Source: a virus. From it: a stretch of 54,344 nt of DNA. Positions 47,276-54,344 of this stretch are shown here, piece by piece; the stretch's first letter is position 1; each line of letters opens with the position of its first letter. The notes under the pieces were generated by a model. It saw only the letters and a list, made by a program, of their open reading frames with translations, was not told the DNA's origin and did no database searches. The position numbers and the translations under genes are program-made. Location: IMG/VR virus record IMGVR_UViG_3300023184_000163, positions 1-54,344 of that record; one strand, given 5' to 3'.

Positions 47276-50200
47276 TTAATAATCAGGATAAACATTATAA
47301 ATAAAACCACCATATTTAAATTGTTTTACTGGTTGTTGTCCACCATATTGTGCAGATCCAGGATATGAATTTATTAAACCACCTTGTGTTGTACTTGTAT
47401 TTCCTGACATACTAGTTTTTTGTTTTATACAAGCATTTAATTCAGCAGGAGTTCCTGATGGAAAAGAAGCTTGACATTCTTTAAGATAAACATCATAATC
47501 ATCTGATGTTACTGTACCAGTAAGTTGTTTTCCATTATTTATAAAATCAGGCATACCACCTTCTTCAGGTCTTACTCTATTATTTGGATATAATCTATTT
47601 AACATAGCTGTATTAGCTTTATTAGTTATAGCATTAGTATACTGTTTTCTTAGATTACCTCTTAATGCTAATTTAGCATTATCAAATTGTTGATTTGCAA
47701 TTGTATTTTTATCATAAGTATTAGTAGCTATTTGTTGATTAGCCATAGACTCTTGATTTCTTATATTAACTTGTTTATCTTCAAATTGATTTGCTATGTT
47801 TACATTCTGATTATTTATATTACTTAATGTATTTGCTGCTTGTGCAGCAGCATTTCCTTGAGTTGCTGCATTTCTTGCACCTAATCCTTGAGCACCTGCA
47901 AAAGATGCAGAAGCTTGAGAAGCAATATTAGCTTGTTCAGATTGTGCAGCAAGTTCTCTTGTAGGATCTAAAAATGTAGGTCTTGGTTCTTCAAGATCAA
48001 CTCTTGCAGCCCATGGCAAATATTTTTTAATACTTGCTAAGTCTGACGCAGCTCCCATAACATTTATATTATCTTGAAGCCACCATTTATCATCTTGTTC
48101 TGGAGTACATGAACATGTACCATCTTCATTTGGTTCTCGATAACCAGCTTTAGAATCATCAATACATTGACATTCATTATTTGGTTTATTAGGAGTTTCA
48201 GAACATGGTATACATGGATCATTATTTGCACTAGTAGGTTTAGAAGCATCATAATTAGGATTTTCTTTTCCTGGTACTTCTTTTCCATCAACTGTACAAG
48301 AACAAGATGTTTTACCAGGAATTTCATCTTCTGTAAAAGTAGTATTTACTTTATTTGCATTTTGTCCAGAAGATGTGTTAGTTAAATAACCTTCAGCAGG
48401 ACTAATAGAACTAGTACTACCTAATTTTTCATCATTGTATCCTCTTTCTAAATTGCCTTGCCATTCATTTAATAAATACTTTTCATCTGGTGTTAATTTA
48501 CCTGCATCTCGTTTTTTAATTAAATTATCATAACCAATAAAAGTTGCTTGTTGTAACCTTGCTTTTTTGTTTGCAGGAGAATTTCCTGAATTAACAGCAG
48601 TCATTGGTAAACCTATATTTTCAAATGCTTTATCTAGTGTAGGAGCATTTGTTGACATATCTTTATATTTATTTTCAATTTCTGCATCTGTATACATTCT
48701 TGATCCATCTTGTTTTTTTATACCTTGCATTAATTCTACAAAACCTAAATTATCACCTGAACCAGTACCATTTTTTTTTCTTAACTTACCATTTGCATCA
48801 TTATATAAAAAAGCTTCATTTCCTGATGCATTTAATTTTAAATTTCTTTCTTGAAAATTTAAAAATTCTTTAACAATTTCATCATCTTTTAAATCATCAG
48901 GATTTCCATAACCTGCTTCATCCCATGTAGTATTATATCTATTTCCTGGACCTTTTTTTCTATAACTTTCTTTATCTTTTATAGCTTCTCTTGTAGCATT
49001 TGCAAATAATTTTGCAGTAACTGGATCTGCTAATGATTCTTGCATAGAAGCAAATCTAGATGCAGATGCTTTATCATTATTCCAATTTTCCATACTACCA
49101 CTATAACCTGAACCATCATCAAGTTTTGCAGATATTGTAGAATATTTTCCATTTGTACCTAATGAATAAACTTTTTTACCACTAGTTTTATTATCATAAA
49201 TAGCTCTTTTTACAGCTTTTTTATAATCAGCATCTGTTTGATAATCAGCTCTTTTTATAATCACACCTTCTGGTGGTTGACCACCATCTTGAAATTTTAA
49301 AACAGTAACATGATTTTTATTAAATTTCTTTTGTCCACCAAAAGCCATTTCATATGAATCATCATAAAATGGCATATCATAACCACCCATTTCCATACCA
49401 TAAGCTGCCATAGGAGCTTGTTGCATCTGTCTTGGATCTTGTTGTTGCATAGCCATCATATCTTCCTCAGACATTGCTTGTTGCTGTCTTGGATCCATTT
49501 GTTGTGCTTGATCATTTTCAACATTTTGTATAAGACTCATTAATAATTCTTTTACTTGTTGTTGAGGCATTCCTAATTCAACAAAAATTTGTTCAATTAA
49601 ATTTGGAGGTATTTGTGCTTTTAATAATTGTGTAACTACTTCTTCAGGAGCAGCTCCTTGGTTTATTGCTTGTTCAACACTTTGTTCAATTTGTTGAATT
49701 TTTTGTTCATCAATTTGAGGTTGTTCTTGCATCATACCTTTATTTTGACCAGACATTTGTTGTTGAGCTTGTTGTTGAGCTTGTTGTTGTTGTAATGCCA
49801 TCATTTCTTCTTCTGACATTTGTTGTATACCTTCTTGAGCTCTTCTTAATCTTCTCATTCCACCATATCTCATCATTTCTTCAGGACTTGCAAATTTTTC
49901 TTCTTGTCCCATATTTGATTCTTCAGGCACAACATTGTTTTCAGTTAATGTATTATCATTAGCTACTTGATCACTTGTAGGATCTTCTTCTTCTTCTTCA
50001 ATAGTTGGTCTTTCTAATTGTTCTTGAGACATAGGCTCAGGTAAATTAGGAGGTAATATTTCTTCAGGATCAATTCCCATTATTTCCATATATGCTTCAG
50101 CTACTGTAGGAATACCTTGTGGAAAACCTTTTTTAGATTCTTGAGCTAAAGCTAAGGCACCTAGTTTTAAATTATAATTTTTAATCATTAACTCAGCCGT

Positions 50201-50674
50201 TTTTATAGAAATAGGATCAGAGTTAGGATCTTGTAGTATTACTCTATATGAATCAATATCATATTGTTTTGCTAATGTAGCTGGAGTATAACCTTTATTT
50301 CCTTTTCCTTTTTTAGCAACTTTACCAAACATTTTTAAAATGATGGGATCATTTATTTTCATTGATGCTGTATCACTAAAAATAAATGTATCATCTGGTA
50401 GTTTTAAAGGTACTCCTCCACTACTATGTCTTGGTCCTTTAATTATTTTATGTTCAGGAAAACTATCACCATTAAGATCTCCATAAACTGTTTCACCACC
50501 TTCAGCTTCTAAATTTGCTTCTGCTCTAGGAACTTTAGTAATGTATTTACTTTTTATAAGATCTGGTTTACTTTTAGAATCACCAAAAGTTAAAATATCA
50601 TTTGATAGTGAACCATCTACTTGATAGCCAACTTTTGCTTTTGGTAAAGATTTTATTCTTACTTTATAGTACAT
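47276..50674 (-). CDS. Structural protein with Gln-rich, Cys-rich and YGG regions
   Basis: A 1132-residue protein. The N-terminus carries a block typical of crAss-like virion proteins: EAEGGETVYGDLNGD, then HKIIKGPRHSSGGVPLKL and IFSDT (~55-100). A Gln/Met-rich low-complexity stretch (~285-420) contains the repeated unit MSEEEMMALQQQ / MSEEDMMAMQQQ. A cysteine cluster at 791-856 has four close pairs (C791/793, C821/824, C835/837, C854/856). YGG motifs occur three times, including two in the last 25 residues. It lies between two other structural-type genes. It is probably a tail or portal-vertex component, or a packaged protein; the exact part is not determined. Confidence 0.7.
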   Translation of the reverse strand: MYYKVRIKSLPKAKVGYQVDGSLSNDILTFGDSKSKPDLIKSKYITKVPRAEANLEAEGGETVYGDLNGDSFPEHKIIKGPRHSSGGVPLKLPDDTFIFSDTASMKINDPIILKMFGKVAKKGKGNKGYTPATLAKQYDIDSYRVILQDPNSDPISIKTAELMIKNYNLKLGALALAQESKKGFPQGIPTVAEAYMEIMGIDPEEILPPNLPEPMSQEQLERPTIEEEEEDPTSDQVANDNTLTENNVVPEESNMGQEEKFASPEEMMRYGGMRRLRRAQEGIQQMSEEEMMALQQQQAQQQAQQQMSGQNKGMMQEQPQIDEQKIQQIEQSVEQAINQGAAPEEVVTQLLKAQIPPNLIEQIFVELGMPQQQVKELLMSLIQNVENDQAQQMDPRQQQAMSEEDMMAMQQQDPRQMQQAPMAAYGMEMGGYDMPFYDDSYEMAFGGQKKFNKNHVTVLKFQDGGQPPEGVIIKRADYQTDADYKKAVKRAIYDNKTSGKKVYSLGTNGKYSTISAKLDDGSGYSGSMENWNNDKASASRFASMQESLADPVTAKLFANATREAIKDKESYRKKGPGNRYNTTWDEAGYGNPDDLKDDEIVKEFLNFQERNLKLNASGNEAFLYNDANGKLRKKNGTGSGDNLGFVELMQGIKKQDGSRMYTDAEIENKYKDMSTNAPTLDKAFENIGLPMTAVNSGNSPANKKARLQQATFIGYDNLIKKRDAGKLTPDEKYLLNEWQGNLERGYNDEKLGSTSSISPAEGYLTNTSSGQNANKVNTTFTEDEIPGKTSCSCTVDGKEVPGKENPNYDASKPTSANNDPCIPCSETPNKPNNECQCIDDSKAGYREPNEDGTCSCTPEQDDKWWLQDNINVMGAASDLASIKKYLPWAARVDLEEPRPTFLDPTRELAAQSEQANIASQASASFAGAQGLGARNAATQGNAAAQAANTLSNINNQNVNIANQFEDKQVNIRNQESMANQQIATNTYDKNTIANQQFDNAKLALRGNLRKQYTNAITNKANTAMLNRLYPNNRVRPEEGGMPDFINNGKQLTGTVTSDDYDVYLKECQASFPSGTPAELNACIKQKTSMSGNTSTTQGGLINSYPGSAQYGGQQPVKQFKYGGFIYNVYPDY

Positions 50675-50684
50675 AATTAATTAT

Positions 50685-53600
50685 TTATAAAAATTCAACT
50701 TGTCCACCTGCTGCCATAAAAGCTCTAATTTGATCTTCAGACATATATGTTATTTTTTCACCACCTTTAGCATAAGTTAATTCATCTTCTTCATTTTCTT
50801 CTACATAAGGTTCATATTCTTCTTCATCAATATATCCACCATATTGTGCAGATCTACTATTCCACATTTGACCTTGTTCATCGGGTCTAAATAAACCTGA
50901 ATTAGTATCATAATCTCCTCTATCTCTACTAGGGTCAGAAGCATAAAGATTATTAGAACTTAAGTTTTCATACATTTCATTTTGTGCTTTGCCAGTTTCT
51001 ATACCTCTTCTTATACCATCAATAATATCTACACCTGTATTAAATGTTTGTAATCTTCCTTCACTTACACTAGTATCAGCTTTAGAACCAAAAGCAAGTT
51101 TTTCTTTATTTTTTTTATTTTCTACATCAATTGCTGTTTGATCACCAGCATTTGGAATTGGTATTTTTGGTTTAAAATAATCTTTTACACTATTGATAGG
51201 TAGTTTTGGCATAATGTTTGGATCTAAACTAGGATCAACATTAACTTCATTTGGTTTATTAAATGAATCTTGATTAGCATAAAAATTATTAACAGGAGCA
51301 CCAATAACTTGAGTTCCTGAATTTGATGCTGCAATAGAAGAATCAATAGGAGCATTAGGTGCAGCAAAAGTTTGATTATTAAAAACTGGATTAGCTACAC
51401 ATTTATTTGTATTTGGATCTAATGTTTCTCCAGGACCACAAGGTGGTGGACCACCTACAACTTTTTTTGGAAGAAATTTATTTAAACTTCCACCATATTG
51501 TTTATTTTCTGGAGAATGTGCAAAATCCATAGCATCTACATAACCATCATTATTATAATCACCATTTAAAATATTTATATCTTTATATAAATAATCATAA
51601 TAACCCGGAACTTCACTAGGACTTTGTTTATTTGGTATTATATCATCATTTCTATCATACCAATTTCCTTCACTATCTCTTGTTAATCTACCATCTTCAT
51701 CTAGTATTTCACCTTGATTATTTACTCCTATTAGATTACCATATTCATCAAGTCCTCTTCTTTCAAGTCTTCTACTATTTCTTTCATTTTGTCTTTCTCC
51801 TTTGTTAATAGCCATTCTAGCTTGTAAACCTAAACCATCTACATTACTTTTTTTACTTTGTTCAGTTAATAAAGGATTTCTACTATCTACTAATTGAGTA
51901 GCATTAGGAGTATATTTACTATCAGGATTAAGATGAGTTGGTGCATTTTTATTATTATAATATACAGTATACTTTTTAGGTTTATGTAACCAATTTCTTT
52001 TAGTTACTTCAACTCTATCAAATACAGAATCACCAGTTGGTAAATCAACCATTTGTCCAGTTCTTGGATTATATACTTTTGTTATAACATTACGAGATGG
52101 ATTTGGAGAATTTAAAATGTTTCCTGGAAAATATTTTTCTACAGCTTTACGGAATCTTCCTCCAGGTTTAAACTGTGGATATGTTGATTCACCACCATAA
52201 GCCATAGAGTCTTGTTGATTCTCTAAAGCAGGAGATGTAGAATTTTGAGTACCTAACATTTGAGCAGCTTGTTGATTTTGATCTTGTATAGGATCATTTT
52301 GTGATTGTGGATTTAATATTTGCTCAAGCATTGGATCATTTACTTCTTTCATTTTTTTAAACCATTCATCCATTTTAAATTTTTTGGATGTCATTCCAAC
52401 AGCTCCAACAAAATCAGTTAATGTTTTTTTTACTGAATCTTGTAAATCATCAGTTTGTTTTGCTTTTGTTAAAGATTCTTTTTCAGTATTTTCTGAATTA
52501 TTTTGAACACCACCTTCTTCTTTTTTCAAAAGATTAAAAACATTTTTAGAAAATCTTTTTTTAGAAGTACCTCCATATTTAGCATATTCTTCTGTAAAAT
52601 TTGAATCATTATTTTCATAATCATTATTTTCAAAATAATCTCCAGTTTCAATTATTGGTTGATATGGTATTGCATATTCACCAATATTTGAATAATCTAT
52701 ATTTTGAGTACCTGGAGAATTAGCAATTAATTTTTCTAATTCAGAAGTAAAATTTTCATTTTCTTCTTTTATATAATTTTGATCTTCATCTATAACTTTT
52801 TCTTCATCTGTTAAATCTTCTTCATCTTCATCTTCTTGTTCTTGATTTTTAACAGCTTGTCCTAAAGCACCACCATATTGAAAACCTAAATAATCTTGAC
52901 TACTATTTGCTGCATCTTCCTCTTCTTGATCTATAGCAGATGTATCATTTGCAACTTCTAAACTTTGTTCATTATACTGATTCATTTGATTTTCAGCTTC
53001 CTCATCTTTTTGTTGTTCTATTGCTTGATTTGGATCTTCATATTTTTGTTCTTCTTCTTCTCTAGCTTTTTTATTATTTTCAGCATCTTCATCAGTATAC
53101 TCATCATTCTCTATCATATAATCAACAACAGAAGTTACAATTTGTGTAGCCTGTTTTGAATCCATCTTACGAGCTATTAATGCATCATACACATCTTCTG
53201 GAGATTGCCCTTTTTTAATTGCATTATAAACAGAAGCTAATATTAAAGATGCTTCTTTTTGACTACTATTACTTCCTTGAAATTGGTCATTACTTTCTGG
53301 TGTTCCACCAAATTGATATTTATTAAAAGTACCATTTTCAATATTTTTTAAAATATTATATTGTTTTTGAGATACCATACCTTTATTATTATTTACAGAT
53401 TTTAATACATCATTATGAAATTTTCTAGTTGATGGACTTAAGTTATTTGTATTATCTAAAAGTTGTTGATAATAAGATGGATTTTTTATTTCAATTTTTG
53501 ATGATGCTGTAGTTGCTTTTTTAATTCCTTCACCATATTTAATGGCTCCGGCAGCTTTAGCTAATTCATTATTTTTATCTATAGCTTTTGCTATGTTAAT

Positions 53601-53753
53601 AGCTTTTTGTATTTCATCAGCTTTATCAAAATCTAATGCTAATTGTATAACTTTTTTAATAGCTCCTCCTTTTTGAGCTTTTTCTAAAAACTGACTTGTC
53701 TTATTAAGATACTTACCATTTCCATCAGGTGATTTATAAATTCTAACTTTCAT
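50685..53753 (-). CDS. Low-complexity structural protein with repeated YGG and a dockerin-like loop
   Basis: A 1022-residue acidic protein, mostly disordered by composition. YGG occurs five times (QYGGALG, KYGGTSK, AYGGEST, QYGGSLN, QYGGYID) between Glu/Asn/Gln-rich linkers. A perfect 12-residue calcium-loop pattern, DYNNDGYVDAMD at D732-D743, matches dockerin/EF-hand loops. A short Cys pair occurs in PPCGPGETLDPNTNKC. The C-terminus GGEKITYMSEDQIRAFM... VEFL resembles the end of the next upstream protein. It is 10 bases upstream of the preceding structural gene in the leftward late operon. It is likely a virion component or cargo scaffold; the specific role is unknown. Confidence 0.65.
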   Translation of the reverse strand: MKVRIYKSPDGNGKYLNKTSQFLEKAQKGGAIKKVIQLALDFDKADEIQKAINIAKAIDKNNELAKAAGAIKYGEGIKKATTASSKIEIKNPSYYQQLLDNTNNLSPSTRKFHNDVLKSVNNNKGMVSQKQYNILKNIENGTFNKYQFGGTPESNDQFQGSNSSQKEASLILASVYNAIKKGQSPEDVYDALIARKMDSKQATQIVTSVVDYMIENDEYTDEDAENNKKAREEEEQKYEDPNQAIEQQKDEEAENQMNQYNEQSLEVANDTSAIDQEEEDAANSSQDYLGFQYGGALGQAVKNQEQEDEDEEDLTDEEKVIDEDQNYIKEENENFTSELEKLIANSPGTQNIDYSNIGEYAIPYQPIIETGDYFENNDYENNDSNFTEEYAKYGGTSKKRFSKNVFNLLKKEEGGVQNNSENTEKESLTKAKQTDDLQDSVKKTLTDFVGAVGMTSKKFKMDEWFKKMKEVNDPMLEQILNPQSQNDPIQDQNQQAAQMLGTQNSTSPALENQQDSMAYGGESTYPQFKPGGRFRKAVEKYFPGNILNSPNPSRNVITKVYNPRTGQMVDLPTGDSVFDRVEVTKRNWLHKPKKYTVYYNNKNAPTHLNPDSKYTPNATQLVDSRNPLLTEQSKKSNVDGLGLQARMAINKGERQNERNSRRLERRGLDEYGNLIGVNNQGEILDEDGRLTRDSEGNWYDRNDDIIPNKQSPSEVPGYYDYLYKDINILNGDYNNDGYVDAMDFAHSPENKQYGGSLNKFLPKKVVGGPPPCGPGETLDPNTNKCVANPVFNNQTFAAPNAPIDSSIAASNSGTQVIGAPVNNFYANQDSFNKPNEVNVDPSLDPNIMPKLPINSVKDYFKPKIPIPNAGDQTAIDVENKKNKEKLAFGSKADTSVSEGRLQTFNTGVDIIDGIRRGIETGKAQNEMYENLSSNNLYASDPSRDRGDYDTNSGLFRPDEQGQMWNSRSAQYGGYIDEEEYEPYVEENEEDELTYAKGGEKITYMSEDQIRAFMAAGGQVEFL

Positions 53754-53798
53754 AACTACATATTATATATTTAATATACTAAATTTTAATTTATTCAA

Positions 53799-53815
53799 TA
53801 AACTTAATAAGTTTA
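53799..53815. repeat. 17-base palindrome in late-gene spacer
   Basis: TAAACTTAATAAGTTTA is an inverted repeat of eight pairs around one base. It overlaps the stop codon of the upstream leftward gene. It parallels the palindrome at 47247-47261 and may be a weak terminator or regulatory site in the late operon. Confidence 0.4.
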
Positions 53816-54344
53816 ATTAAGTTCTTCTATCACATAACCTTGTGTTATTAAATCTTTTATTTCTTCTGGTGTTAGATCTAATTCTATATAATCATTAGTT
53901 GCTCCACCTTGTTTATATTGTGTTGCACCTAAACCTAAACCTATTAATGGTGTTATTCCTAACATTTTATTTAATCCCTTTGCAACTAATTCATAATTTT
54001 TAGGTTCTGCTTTCATTATATTAAAAAGTCTTAAATATTTTCCTCCACCTTTTTCATCAAACATTGCATTTACCATAGTTTCCTTAACCATTTCTGGAGT
54101 AATTTTTATATATCCTTTTTTAGGTATGGTACCTGCATCCATCATATATTGTTGAACTTCCCCTAAAAATGCAGATTTTTCTCTACCTTCTGAACCTGTT
54201 AAAAAATAATCAGTAGACTTTTGTTTATCAAGTACTGCTGGTTTATAATAATTAATATCTACAGGACTATCAGAATCTATATTGCTTTGCCAAACTTTAT
54301 TTGGTGTACCTTCTTTTCTTAATTTTAAATTAGATAACAAATCA
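53813..54344 (-). CDS. Structural protein, N-terminus cut by window edge
   Basis: The frame is open to the window edge, with a GAT codon before a TTG at 54340, so the true start lies beyond 54344 and only the last ~176 residues are seen. The visible part has a helical region with DYFLTGSEGREKSAFLGEV, then KITPEMVKETMVNAMFD, then a Gly-rich hydrophobic segment ITPLIGLGLGATQ. It ends with a tag-like tail QGGATNDYIELDLTPEEI ... GYVIEELN. This tail resembles that of the next gene downstream. Position at the head of the leftward block suggests a virion structural or tail protein. Family not recognised. Confidence 0.6.
   Translation of the reverse strand, partial: DLLSNLKLRKEGTPNKVWQSNIDSDSPVDINYYKPAVLDKQKSTDYFLTGSEGREKSAFLGEVQQYMMDAGTIPKKGYIKITPEMVKETMVNAMFDEKGGGKYLRLFNIMKAEPKNYELVAKGLNKMLGITPLIGLGLGATQYKQGGATNDYIELDLTPEEIKDLITQGYVIEELN

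Noticed and set aside
49735-49805. Possible tandem-repeat DNA element in TTG-rich sequence
   Set aside because: It is explained by Gln-rich coding repeats in the leftward structural gene.
1-54344. Stop-codon reassignment as in some crAss-like phages
   Set aside because: TAA, TAG and TGA all end genes at sensible places (for example TAG at 1087 and 8351, TGA at 7823), and no gene is broken by an in-frame stop except at the intron.

Overview
The window looks like about half of a crAss-like phage (Crassvirales) genome infecting a Bacteroidetes host. The sequence evidence is: very AT-rich DNA; start codons preceded by A-rich leaders instead of Shine-Dalgarno sites; a rightward replication block facing a leftward late block; and three consecutive giant genes (2458, 3537 and 2518 codons), one carrying the DFDID active-site motif of the crAss-like virion RNA polymerase. 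TAA, TAG and TGA all serve as stops, so I see no stop-codon reassignment. I saw no tRNA genes, rRNA, CRISPR arrays or insertion sequences. Both edges cut through genes. No gene-free stretch exceeds 300 bases; the longest non-coding piece is the roughly 240-nt catalytic core of a group I intron.

Region 1 (1-1,513): a truncated leftward metallophosphoesterase, a small rightward gene and a small leftward gene, separated by very short divergent or convergent junctions. Region 2 (1,514-18,281, rightward): the DNA replication and recombination block. It has a putative helicase-loader-like protein, a DnaB-type helicase, a Sak4-like P-loop ATPase next to an SSB-like protein, a TOPRIM primase, a SegE-like GIY-YIG protein, a cassette of small genes (DUF6878-like, DUF6915-like and others), a VWA/metallopeptidase-like protein paired with a MoxR-type AAA ATPase, a PD-(D/E)XK nuclease, a family B DNA polymerase and several unknown proteins. 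Three internal hairpin terminators divide it into segments and a fourth ends it at 18,319-18,352.

The MoxR gene is split by a 1,048-nt group I intron (9,963-11,010) that encodes a GIY-YIG homing endonuclease. The intron boundaries can be set to the base: the P1 helix (9956-9962 with 10777-10783) and P10 pairing are visible. Splicing restores a 389-residue ATPase, joined just after its Walker B motif.

Region 3 (18,351-54,344, leftward): the virion and cargo block. It reads from the right edge as a truncated structural protein, two roughly 1,000-residue low-complexity proteins with repeated Tyr-Gly-Gly motifs, a 1096-residue protein, and the three giants. The giants contain a PD-(D/E)XK nuclease-like core, a glycine zipper, two HExxH metallopeptidase-like domains, the RNA polymerase motif and a LysM-like module. 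This fits proteins packaged in the capsid and injected to transcribe early genes and manipulate the host. The role assignments rest on motifs and gene order and have not been checked by database search.
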